DNA of 32,871 nt from an uncultured Clostridia bacterium (GTDB taxonomy: Bacteria > Bacillota > Clostridia > Christensenellales > Aristaeellaceae). A program made the position numbers and the translations under genes. This document shows positions 9,001-16,330 of the stretch, piece by piece. Every line of letters begins with the position of its first letter. The first letter of the stretch is position 1. Below the pieces are notes generated by a model. The model saw only the letters and a program-made list of their open reading frames with translations. It did no database searches and was not told the DNA's origin. The stretch is taken from the NCBI GenBank assembly GCA_946615495.1, contig CAMOHY010000002.1:1-32871 (forward strand), given 5' to 3'.

Positions 9001-11768
9001 TTGACCAGCGCCACCTTGGGCGCGGGCGCTTCGGGGGCGTAGCGGTAGGTGAACACGGCATCCACGGGGAAAGCGCCGAATTCATCCACGTGCACGCTCA
9101 CGCTGTCCGGGCCGGTGAGCTGCCAATCCGCCTGCAAATCGGCAGGATCGGGGAAAATTACGCTGTCGCCCGGCTCGCACCACACCTGGGTGGGAGAGGC
9201 CACGTCGTTGCCCTCCTGGTCCACATATTTCACGTTGACCAGCGCCGGCTGGATCACCGGGGCTTCGGTGGGCGCTTCGGTGGGTTCCTGGGTGGGTTCC
9301 TCCGTCGGTTCTTCCGTCGGCTCCTGCGTGGGCTCCTCCGTCGGTTCTTCCGTCGGCTCCTGGGTAGGCTCCTCCGTCGGCGCTTCGGCAGACTGCGTGT
9401 AACGGTACAGGAACACGATCTCCGTCACGTCGCAGTGGCCCGCGGCGTCCACGAATACCTCCACCGTAGGTTCGCTGACCAGCACGTAATTTTCCAGCAG
9501 GTCATAGGGCTCGGCGCTGACGGAGGTGGTCACCCCCGCCTCCGCCCGGATGGAGCCGGCGGTGGCCACGTCCATGCCGCTTTCCTCATCCAAATAGCGG
9601 ATGGGCAGCGTTACCGGACCGGCGATGCGGTATTCATAAACAAAGGTAATTTCGCTGGGATGGGCGCCGTCGGCGTCCACCGTCACATCCTGGAAGGCGG
9701 GGCTGCCCTCGATCAGAACGTAGTTTTCCGGCAGGTCCTGAGGCTGGGGGAAGACCACGAAGCTGCCCCCCTCCAGGGTCTGCTGGGTATCGGCGGCCAA
9801 AGCGCTGCCCTGGGCGTCGGTGTAGTGCACGGTCACGGCGGCGGGCTTCACCCTGCGGTTGTACACGAAGGTGACTTCGCTGACGCTGCCGCCGTCCAGG
9901 CTCACGGTCAAGGGATAGGAAACGGGCTGGGAAAGCTCATAATCCTCCGCGGAAATGGGGGCGTTGGGCAAAATCTCATGGTCCCCTTCCCCAAAGGTCT
10001 GCACGGTGTCGGCGGCGATGGTTTCGCCCCGCTCGTCCACGTAATGAATGGTCACATCCACCGGCTGCACCAGCCGCTGGTAGGTAAAGGTGATTTCGGC
10101 GGGGTTGGCCCCGTTCACATCCACGATCACGGCCACGGCGCCCTCGGAGGTGAGCGCGTACTCATCCTGGGGAATCAAGTCCTCCGGCCCCACCTGGCGG
10201 ATGCCGGGCTCCACGGTAACGAAGGAATCGGGCGCGATGGACGTGCCCGTTTCATCCACATAATGCAGCGTCACCACGGCGGCCTTGGCCACCCGCTGAT
10301 AGGTGAAGGTAACCTCCGCGGGGGACGCGCCTTCGGCGGTGACATACACTTCATAAGAGGAAGGCCCGGTGATGAGGTATTCATCCGGCGCGATGGCCGC
10401 GGCGGGATACACAATGTTGGAGCCGGGCTGGGCGATAAACGCCGTGTCCTGGGCCAGGGGCGCGCCGTTTTCATCCACGTAGTGCAGCGGAATTTCCACC
10501 GGCAGCACCTGGAGCTTATACAGGAAGGTGATTTCGCTGGGCACAGCGCCGTCCAGCGTCACGTTCACGGGCAGGGAATCCGGCCCGTCCAGGGCGTAGC
10601 GGTCAATGGTTTCGGCATACAGGGTATGGGCGCCGCCCTCCAGGGTGAGCTGGGCGTCGGGCAAAAGGGAAGCGCCGTTTTCGTCCACATAGTGCACCGT
10701 CACAGTGGCCGGAGGCACATAGCGGGTATAGGTAAAGGTGATTTCGCTGGGCGCAGCGCCGTTTTCATCCACGGTGACCAGAACGGTGGTGCTGCCCGAA
10801 GCGGTATACTGGTCAATATTGGCGGCGCTGACGGGATGTTCGCCCGCGTCAAAGGTATAAATCACATCGTTAAGCAGCGGCAGGCCGTTTTCATCCACAT
10901 AGTGCACCGTCACGTTGGCGGAGGAAACCAGGCGGGAATACACAAAGGTCACTTCATTGGGCAGGGCCCCGGAGGCGTCCACGATGATCTGATATTCCTC
11001 CATGCCCTGCAGGGTGTAGCCCTCCAGCGCCGGGGCGCTGACGGTGGAAGCGCCCTCCTGGAAGGAAAGCACCTGGTCCGCCATCAGGGGGATACCGTTT
11101 ACATCCGTGTAATGCACCGTCACATCGGCGGAAACCTGGGCCCGGAGATAGGCAAAGGTGATATCGCTGGGGAAAGCGCCGGAGGCGTCCACGGTAACGG
11201 AAAAAGCGCCGGGGCTGAACAGCTCATAGCCGGGAATTTGCTCCGCGGAAACGGTGTGCACGCCCTCCTCCAGGGTGAGCACCCGGTCCTCCAGCAGCAT
11301 TTGGCCGTATTCATCGGTATAATGCACCGTCACCTGAGCGGGCTGGGGCGCGGCGTCCTGCAAGGGAGAGTAAGACAAATACAGGTAATAAACGCCCTGG
11401 TATTCCCCATTGGCGTTAAAAGCGTGAATTTCCACGGGCACAGCGTTCAGGCTGCCCATAGCGTCCTGAACATTCGCAAGGGTTTCCCCCTGGCCGGGCA
11501 TAAAGCTGCTCAGGCCGCCGGTCAGGTCGCTGATATTCAGGGTCAGGCCGTCCAGCGGCGCGTCTAAGGGCAGGGTGATCCAAAAGCGGTTTTCGCCCAT
11601 ATCGGCGGATACGGGCACGGCCATATCGCTCAGGCGCACATTGCCCACGCCGTCCGTCCACTGCACAGAAATACTCATATCCTGCGCGCTGGCAGCCAGC
11701 GCGCCTACTGGCAGCATCAGCCAGGAAAGAACCAGGAGCCAGGCAACAAAGCGGTTGATTCCCTTCAT
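6015..11768 (-). CDS. Giant surface protein (~1917 aa): signal peptide, ~12 MucBP-like repeats, PTE linkers, ~5 SH3-like domains, TM helix, cytoplasmic tail
   Basis: Signal MKGINRFVAWLLVLSWLMLPVGALAASA; repeats of the type PATVTVHYVDENGASLLPDAQLTLEGGAHTL...VPSEITFLY; SH3-like GRVNLRSEPTTKKDNAIRLLDN...GTWYHVSQGGNEGYIRSDYF; TM PWPWVLLGLAVLGGGGAYYAYTVRKQTEKRR. RBS GAAGGAGGC before ATG 11768; the track's upstream Met at 11849 lies inside the promoter. Confidence 0.85.
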   Translation of the reverse strand: MKGINRFVAWLLVLSWLMLPVGALAASAQDMSISVQWTDGVGNVRLSDMAVPVSADMGENRFWITLPLDAPLDGLTLNISDLTGGLSSFMPGQGETLANVQDAMGSLNAVPVEIHAFNANGEYQGVYYLYLSYSPLQDAAPQPAQVTVHYTDEYGQMLLEDRVLTLEEGVHTVSAEQIPGYELFSPGAFSVTVDASGAFPSDITFAYLRAQVSADVTVHYTDVNGIPLMADQVLSFQEGASTVSAPALEGYTLQGMEEYQIIVDASGALPNEVTFVYSRLVSSANVTVHYVDENGLPLLNDVIYTFDAGEHPVSAANIDQYTASGSTTVLVTVDENGAAPSEITFTYTRYVPPATVTVHYVDENGASLLPDAQLTLEGGAHTLYAETIDRYALDGPDSLPVNVTLDGAVPSEITFLYKLQVLPVEIPLHYVDENGAPLAQDTAFIAQPGSNIVYPAAAIAPDEYLITGPSSYEVYVTAEGASPAEVTFTYQRVAKAAVVTLHYVDETGTSIAPDSFVTVEPGIRQVGPEDLIPQDEYALTSEGAVAVIVDVNGANPAEITFTYQRLVQPVDVTIHYVDERGETIAADTVQTFGEGDHEILPNAPISAEDYELSQPVSYPLTVSLDGGSVSEVTFVYNRRVKPAAVTVHYTDAQGSALAADTQQTLEGGSFVVFPQPQDLPENYVLIEGSPAFQDVTVDADGAHPSEITFVYEYRIAGPVTLPIRYLDEESGMDVATAGSIRAEAGVTTSVSAEPYDLLENYVLVSEPTVEVFVDAAGHCDVTEIVFLYRYTQSAEAPTEEPTQEPTEEPTEEPTQEPTEEPTEEPTQEPTEAPTEAPVIQPALVNVKYVDQEGNDVASPTQVWCEPGDSVIFPDPADLQADWQLTGPDSVSVHVDEFGAFPVDAVFTYRYAPEAPAPKVALVNVKYVNPDGEAFYSYTATCVEGQKNTVRLDWDQVDSTLGYELASEAEVDVTVDSNGNAEPAEVVFKFRNEVNGYVTVLYQDAQTGREVASPQQYLCYVGSNTIDARPDNLEENYTLEGSGSANVFLNENGQLTPDTVVFRYVSLATATPAPQPPTFETALDAYFYPTGTGVRVRSTPTTAEDNIVGMANSGDLGHALGQLVSDGKVWYAVEINGVMGYMNESVVRFLNEAELAALFGYTMAPTQEPTAAPTAIPDGAPIDRWAKTTAAVNFRRSADRSGERISELKKNTRVWVFSSQTINGEKWYSVRVSGTDGFLMADYVEVASEAESEEIQAQLSSPMPTQQPAATQAPTAEPTQEPTQEPTAEPTQEPTQEPTAEPTLIPTEAPTETPLPYKGYALTSGQAALRTGVSQTDDTILEMLPPDSLLFVQSQTYVDNVPWAFVQSVSSGNLGFILQSSIQSITSEEARPYLEQIQTTPAATATAVPEQAEGYAMTLGEGVPMRNFPDTNGEIIMLLPYMAVANVRGQQYAGNAAWHLVQYNGMWGYIRQDQLRMMSQEEVAAYEESLMGGTPTPSPAPTPEPLTQESLSSYGHVQSNSGRVNLRSEPTTKKDNAIRLLDNYAFALVLGTVTNDEGTWYHVSQGGNEGYIRSDYFRVLPLGELSTFLQSSEYLNANSNNTSSGATSSQIQPVEDYNQTVWQNPALSASYEPFNPFVTPTPDPERLPTETPVPTATPSPTPEIAPVGPQDNPVQPETNVQQGGSPWPWVLLGLAVLGGGGAYYAYTVRKQTEKRRQAQRAQQARQARSAAAQQPHMRAAQNNPNQGVNRASYPNQSAPFMPPQGASPRPTAAANIQNTGVYRPRTAQPAQQPPQAQPGAGETQAFQPVRQETQAYQPRRQNNVYQPLQQTQVYGNQSLFNGMTKEDMDALASDTQAFKPAPVDPNAQRLNLNIKVAKLDLEDFPAEPEAPQAPARKRVRRTERNKDLYDDNGEGGNA
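7838..7968. repeat. In-frame low-complexity PT(E/A/Q) linker repeat
   Basis: Encodes APTAEPTQEPTQEPTAEPTQEPTQEPTAEPTLIPTEAPTETP; 12-bp DNA periodicity (tcctgggtgggc). Confidence 0.8.
9260..9385. repeat. In-frame low-complexity EEPTQEPT linker repeat
   Basis: Encodes APTEEPTQEPTEEPTEEPTQEPTEEPTEEPTQEPTEAPTEAP. Confidence 0.8.
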
Positions 11769-11820
11769 AAATAACGATGCCTCCTTCGGAATCCATCGAA
11801 TAATGGTGAAAACTATTTCA

Positions 11821-11849
11821 ATTGTATTACAAAACTTTAACAATGTCAA
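11821..11849 (-). promoter_or_regulatory. Strong sigma-A promoter for the giant MucBP/SH3 gene
   Basis: TTGACA (11849-11844), 17-nt spacer, TACAAT (11826-11821) on the - strand, about 50 nt upstream of the start. Confidence 0.8.
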
Positions 11850-11976
11850 TGCTTCCCCTTATGAAATCCCTGGATTCCGCGGATATTTCCGACAATTCGC
11901 CAGCAGGAGCGGGCAGGATTTGCGGAATGAACGAAGAATATACAGTTCGTTGAAACAGCGCAGGGAGGAATGAACC

Positions 11977-12600
11977 ATGAAAGACGAAGCATTGCGGGAG
12001 CGTTTTTTATCCAGCGAGGAAATTTACCCCGGAAAGATCATTCGGGTGGAAAAATGGCAGGTGGAGCTGCCCAACGGGGAAAAGGCCCTGCGGGAAGTGG
12101 TGCGCCATAACGGCGCTTCCGCCATTGTGCCGGTGGACGGTGAAGGCCAGGTGACGCTGGTAAGGCAGCACCGGGTGGCCATTGACCGCTGCACCTGGGA
12201 AATTCCCGCGGGCAAGCTGGATTCCCCGGCGGAGGACCCCTTCAGCGCCGCCCAGCGCGAGCTGGAGGAAGAAACGGGTCTCCAGGCCGCCCATTGGCAA
12301 AAGCTCACCTGTATTTACACCACCCCCGGCTTCTGCAACGAGCAGATTTCCATTTATCTGGCCACCGGCCTGAGCCAGCACCCCGCCCACCCCGACGCGG
12401 ACGAATTCCTGTTTTTGACCAAGATGCCCTTGCGCCGGGCGGTGGAAATGTGCATGGCGGGCGAAATCCGCGATGGCAAAACGGTGATCGGCCTGCTGAT
12501 GGCCAACCAGGCCCTGCACGCTCAGGAAGCGCCGTTTTTGAACGCCGCTGCATCCATACAACGCTTTACTGGCACTTCTTCTTCCCGCGAGGCAAAATAA
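11977..12600 (+). CDS. NUDIX hydrolase (ADP-ribose pyrophosphatase type)
   Basis: Nudix box GKLDSPAEDPFSAAQRELEEETGLQA; RBS GGGAGGAATGAACC. Confidence 0.92.
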   Translation: MKDEALRERFLSSEEIYPGKIIRVEKWQVELPNGEKALREVVRHNGASAIVPVDGEGQVTLVRQHRVAIDRCTWEIPAGKLDSPAEDPFSAAQRELEEETGLQAAHWQKLTCIYTTPGFCNEQISIYLATGLSQHPAHPDADEFLFLTKMPLRRAVEMCMAGEIRDGKTVIGLLMANQALHAQEAPFLNAAASIQRFTGTSSSREAK

Positions 12601-12618
12601 TTTTCCGCTTTTCCGGAT

Positions 12619-12662
12619 AAAAAAAGGGTTTCTGCGCTCTTTGCGTACGGAAACCCTTTTTT
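12619..12662. terminator. Bidirectional Rho-independent terminator between convergent NUDIX gene and rsmI
   Basis: aaaaaaaGGGTTTC tgcgctctttgcgtacg GAAACCCtttttt. Confidence 0.85.
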
Positions 12663-12676
12663 ATACCTTTTTGTAT

Positions 12677-13531
12677 TTATATGTTTATATATTCTTTTAC
12701 CTTCAGCGACGCCGCGTAAACGGCGTTTTTCTTTTCGCCCTGGGCGGTTAAGCGGGCCACGGCGTCCCGCATGGACCAGCCCTGCAAAAGCAGATCAAAC
12801 AGCCGGGCCTCCAGGGACGCGTTGACGGCGGGCTTTTCCTCCGGCAGCGACACCGCCCGCAAATCCGCCACCACACAGTATTCGCCTTTTTCGCTTTTTT
12901 CGTTGGCCTCCAGGGCGGCAAGAACGGCTTCCGGCGTGCCCCGCAGGGTCAATTCATGCAGCTTGGTCAAATCGCAGCTGACGGACAGCGCTGCCCCCGG
13001 CAGCGCGTCCCGGATGGCGGCCACCAGGGCCTTTACCCGGTGGGGCGATTCATGGAACACCGCGCCCTCGGATTTTCGGCCAATATCCATTAGTTTTTCT
13101 TTCAATTCCGTATTCCCGCGGGGCAGAAAGCCGTAAAAGGTAAAGGAAGAAAAATCGAATCCGCTCACCGCCACCGCCGCGGCAAAGGCCGTTGGCCCGG
13201 CCACCGCCAGCACCTCAATGCCCTTTTCCGCCGCCGCGCGCACCAATTCCGTGCCGGGGTCGGAAATGGCGGGCATGCCCGCGTCCGTCACCACCGCCAC
13301 GTCCATATCCTCCGTTAGCATGCGTTCCACAATTTCCGCCGCCCGTCCCCGCTCGTTGTGCTGGTGGCAGGAGACCAGCGGCGTATCGATGCCGAAATGG
13401 GTAGTCAGCTTCCGGGTCACGCGGGTATCCTCCGCCGCGATGAGGGAAACGCTTTTCAAGGTTTCAACCGCCCGCGGGCTCATATCGCCCAGGTTGCCGA
13501 TGGGCGTCGCCACCACATACAGCCTGCTCAT
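12677..13531 (-). CDS. rsmI: 16S rRNA (cytidine(1402)-2'-O)-methyltransferase
   Basis: MSRLYVVATPIGNLGDMSPRAVETLKSVSLIAAEDTRVTRKLTTHFGIDTPLVSCHQHNE...VAVVTDAGMPAISDPGTELVRAA...FYGFLPR. Confidence 0.95.
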   Translation of the reverse strand: MSRLYVVATPIGNLGDMSPRAVETLKSVSLIAAEDTRVTRKLTTHFGIDTPLVSCHQHNERGRAAEIVERMLTEDMDVAVVTDAGMPAISDPGTELVRAAAEKGIEVLAVAGPTAFAAAVAVSGFDFSSFTFYGFLPRGNTELKEKLMDIGRKSEGAVFHESPHRVKALVAAIRDALPGAALSVSCDLTKLHELTLRGTPEAVLAALEANEKSEKGEYCVVADLRAVSLPEEKPAVNASLEARLFDLLLQGWSMRDAVARLTAQGEKKNAVYAASLKVKEYINI

Positions 13532-14460
13532 AGCTTGGCCCATCCTTTCTCAAACACCCTTAGCGTGGCGCTGTGGGCGCGGGGATTTTCCTCCAATTCT
13601 TCCTTGCCCGCCTTGATGGCGCCGCCCACGGCCCGGCCCACGGGCTTTTTGCCGCAGACGCAGATGGGCGCCTTGGGGGGGCAGGTGCAGGGGTTCTGCA
13701 TTTTCCGGAAGGCCAGCTTCACGATGCGGTCCTCCGCGGAATGGAAGGTGATAACGCACAGCCGCCCGCCGGGCACAAGCAAATCCACCCAATCGTTCAG
13801 CGCTTTTTCCAAGGGAGCCAATTCATCGTTCACCGCGATGCGCACGGCCTGGAAGGTGCGCCGGGCGGGGTGGCCCTCCTCCTTCCGGCGCACGGCCTTG
13901 GGAATGGCCGCGTCCACCACGGCCACCAGGTCCTGGGTGGTGCGAAGCGGCTTTTCCCGCCGCTTTTCCACCAAAATCTGGGCAATGCGGGCGGCCCATT
14001 TTTCATCGCCCCAATCCCGCAGGGCCTGGCAGAAATCGCGCTCGGAAACGGTGTTCACGTAGTCCGCCGCGGTCATGCCCTGGCTTGCGTCCATACGCAT
14101 ATCCAAGGGCGCGTCCTCATGGTAGGAAAAGCCGCGCTCCGGGGTGTCGATCTGGTAGGAGGACACGCCCAGGTCCAGCAAGCCGCCATTCAGCCTGATA
14201 TCCGGCAGCAGCGCCTTTACATCGTGAAAATTGCCGTGCACCGCATGAAAGCCGGGATAGCCGCCCAGCCGCTCCTGGGCCGCGGCGATGGCGGCCCCGT
14301 CCCGGTCGATGCCGTACAGCGCGCCCTCCCCCATCGCCCGCAGAATCGCTTCGCTGTGGCCGCCGCCGCCCAGAGTGCCGTCGGCAAACACCTGGCCGGG
14401 CTGGGGCTGCAAATATTCAAGCACCTCCCGCAGCAGCACGGGAATATGATGAAACGCCAT
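13528..14460 (-). CDS. rsmH: 16S rRNA (cytosine(1402)-N4)-methyltransferase
   Basis: MAFHHIPVLLREVLEYLQPQPGQVFADGTLGGGGHSEAIL...GLLDLGVSSYQIDTPERGFSYHEDAPLDMRMD...LVPGGRLCVITFHSAEDRIVKLAFR. Confidence 0.96.
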   Translation of the reverse strand: MAFHHIPVLLREVLEYLQPQPGQVFADGTLGGGGHSEAILRAMGEGALYGIDRDGAAIAAAQERLGGYPGFHAVHGNFHDVKALLPDIRLNGGLLDLGVSSYQIDTPERGFSYHEDAPLDMRMDASQGMTAADYVNTVSERDFCQALRDWGDEKWAARIAQILVEKRREKPLRTTQDLVAVVDAAIPKAVRRKEEGHPARRTFQAVRIAVNDELAPLEKALNDWVDLLVPGGRLCVITFHSAEDRIVKLAFRKMQNPCTCPPKAPICVCGKKPVGRAVGGAIKAGKEELEENPRAHSATLRVFEKGWAKL

Positions 14461-14510
14461 GAACCGCACCTGCCAAAACAAAAATAATTGAAGAAAGCTT
14501 CTTCCCTTCC

Positions 14511-14539
14511 ATTATAGAGCAAAAGAAATGCCGCCGCAA
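14511..14539 (-). promoter_or_regulatory. Sigma-A promoter for rsmH-rsmI
   Basis: TTGCGG (14539-14534), 17-nt spacer, TATAAT (14516-14511) on the - strand. Confidence 0.65.
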
Positions 14540-14585
14540 GGATTTCTTTTTTGCGGCAGGCAAACACGGCTTTTTCTTTTTCTCT

Positions 14586-15065
14586 TTACAGCAAATGATA
14601 ATACGGGCATATGTTTTCGTAATGCCCGTCCTTCATGCGGAAGCCGCCGGGAATGGTGCCCAGCTGGCGGAAGCCCAGCCGTTCGTACAGGTGCCGGGCG
14701 TGAACGTTGCTTTCCACCACGGCGTTGAACTGCAGGATAGCAAAGCCCAATTCCCGGCCTTTTTTCAGGCAGTCCTTCACCAGCATTTCCCCGATATGCC
14801 TGCCCCGGCGGGCGGAGGCCACGGCGTAGCTGGCGTTGCAGATATGGCCGCAGCGGCCCACGTTGTTGGGATGAAGAATATACAGGCCGCAAACAGCGCC
14901 TTCCTCCTCCGCGACGCCGGTATAGCTTTGGGCGGCGAAAAAGTCCGCGCCGGTTTCACGCGTCAAAAATTCTTCCTGAGGGAAGGCCACGCCCTCTTCC
15001 ACCACTTCGTTCCAAATGGCGGTCATGGCGTCCAAATCCGCCTCCCGATACTTTCTTACGATCAC
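14586..15065 (-). CDS. GNAT family N-acetyltransferase
   Basis: MIVRKYREADLDAMTAIWNEVVEEGVAFPQE...NASYAVASARRGRHIGEMLVKDCLKKGRELGFAILQFNAVVESNVHARHLYERLGFRQLGTIPGGF. Confidence 0.92.
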   Translation of the reverse strand: MIVRKYREADLDAMTAIWNEVVEEGVAFPQEEFLTRETGADFFAAQSYTGVAEEEGAVCGLYILHPNNVGRCGHICNASYAVASARRGRHIGEMLVKDCLKKGRELGFAILQFNAVVESNVHARHLYERLGFRQLGTIPGGFRMKDGHYENICPYYHLL

Positions 15066-15712
15066 GCCGTCCCCTCCTCTCCTTCCTGTAAATACTGCCT
15101 GATGAGCGGATAGATGGCGCGATAGCCTTCTTCCTTGATGTGCATCCCTTCGATGGTGTATTCCGCCTTCAATCTGCCCTGTTCATCCTTGAGCGGCGCG
15201 TTCACATCAATGAACCGCGCGCCCTTTTCCGCCGCCAGCTTTTCCACCGCCCCGTTGGCGCGGTTGATTTTTTCGTTGGTGCGTATTTTCAGGCAGGGCT
15301 TCATTTCCTCCGCCGCCGCCTCATAATTGATGGGATAATAGGCCATCAAATAAATGCGGCAACGGGGATTTTTTTCCTTCACCCGGTCCAGTATCTGCCC
15401 GTAAAGCGCCATGATATCCTCAATCGGGGTCTGGGCGCTGCTCAGGTCGTTGGTGCCGATATTGATAAACAGCCGGGAGGGGGCCAGGGCCAGAATGCAG
15501 GTTTCAATATTGTCCATCAGCTCCTGGGTGATAAAGCCGCCCACGCCGCGATTGTACACGGTGACGCCCAAGCCGTCCTCCGCCACAAATTTTTCGATGG
15601 GGAACATTTCCATCAGCGACGACCCCGCAAACACTGTTTGGCCCGGCTGGCAAGCCTTGTTCATTTCCGCGTACCGCTTGATTTTCTCTTCTTTCGTCAT
15701 GCACACGTTCAC
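15062..15712 (-). CDS. SGNH/GDSL-type hydrolase
   Basis: TVFAGSSLMEMFPIEKF...VYNRGVGGFITQELMDNIETCILALAPSRLFINIGTNDLSS...GMHIKEEGYRAIYPLI; overlaps the next GNAT by 4 nt. The start may be MTKEEK (15700). Confidence 0.85.
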   Translation of the reverse strand: MNVCMTKEEKIKRYAEMNKACQPGQTVFAGSSLMEMFPIEKFVAEDGLGVTVYNRGVGGFITQELMDNIETCILALAPSRLFINIGTNDLSSAQTPIEDIMALYGQILDRVKEKNPRCRIYLMAYYPINYEAAAEEMKPCLKIRTNEKINRANGAVEKLAAEKGARFIDVNAPLKDEQGRLKAEYTIEGMHIKEEGYRAIYPLIRQYLQEGEEGTA

Positions 15713-15737
15713 TTTTCCCCTTTTCTTCCGCGGTTAA

Positions 15738-15773
15738 GCCGGCGGCGCGTCCACCCAGGGGCACGCCGCCGGC
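15738..15773. terminator. Strong intergenic hairpin, possible terminator
   Basis: 10-bp perfect stem GCCGGCGGCG / CGCCGCCGGC with flanking cttttc on the + side. Confidence 0.4.
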
Positions 15774-15782
15774 GGCTTTTCG

Positions 15783-16115
15783 TTACTGTATGAAATCCTT
15801 GCGCATGGGGGTAAAGGTATCCAGAAGGACGCCCGCCTCCAGGCAAACCGTGCCGTGGGGCAAATCAGGCGGCACCACAATGGAGTCCCCCGGCCCCAAT
15901 TCCACCGGCTCTCCCTCCACCGTGTACTGGAATTTGCCGGAAAGCACATAGGTGCACTGGGTGTGGGGATGGGTGTGCACAGCGCCCACCGCGCCCTTTT
16001 CAAACACTACCTCCACCGTCATCAAATCCTCGCTGTAGGCCAGCACCCGGCGCTGCACGCCGCCGCCCAGGTCCTTCAAGGGCTTTTCCGCCCGGATCGC
16101 TACGTGACCCTTCAT
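15783..16115 (-). CDS. Cupin-domain protein
   Basis: MKGHVAIRAEKPLKDLGGGVQRRVLAYSEDLMTVEVVFEKGAVGAVHTHPHTQCTYVLSGKFQYTVEGEPVELGPGDSIVVPPDLPHGTVCLEAG; RBS AGGAGG upstream of the chosen Met. Confidence 0.88.
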   Translation of the reverse strand: MKGHVAIRAEKPLKDLGGGVQRRVLAYSEDLMTVEVVFEKGAVGAVHTHPHTQCTYVLSGKFQYTVEGEPVELGPGDSIVVPPDLPHGTVCLEAGVLLDTFTPMRKDFIQ

Positions 16116-16140
16116 AGCTGTCATTCCTCCTGTTCTTCTT

Positions 16141-16299
16141 TTATACGCATAAAACCATATGAGCAGCAACACCGAAAATCTTTTCCACGCGGCGTCTTTC
16201 CCTTCGGGAGCCGCCGGCCACGCGCTTCTCCCGGCCTCCCAAGTCCGTATTGATGTCCAAGGAAAGCTGACCGACGATCATGATATCCACATTTTTCAT
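16141..16299 (-). pseudogene. Truncated N-terminal fragment of a PfkB-family sugar kinase (52 aa)
   Basis: RBS CAGGAGG then MKNVDIMIVGQLSLDINTDLGGREKRVAGGS..., resembling the PfkB start (xVIGxLxxDI...GGS); the remainder, RREGKTPRGKD-like/RRERRRVEKIFGVAAHMVLCV*, no longer looks PfkB-like. Confidence 0.5.
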
Positions 16300-16330
16300 A
16301 CCGTTTTCCTCCTGTTTAAGGAAGCATTAT

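Noticed and set aside
7838-9385. CRISPR-like or minisatellite array from the regular 12-bp repeats
   Set aside because: Repeats are in-frame PTE/PTQ codons of a protein linker, with no spacers.
7086-11567. 1493-aa + strand ORF antisense to the giant MucBP/SH3 gene
   Set aside because: Shadow ORF: composition is G/H/V/L/Q-rich with no domain. It exists because the GC-rich repetitive sense gene avoids stops in that frame, and the sense strand has signal peptide, repeats, RBS and promoter.
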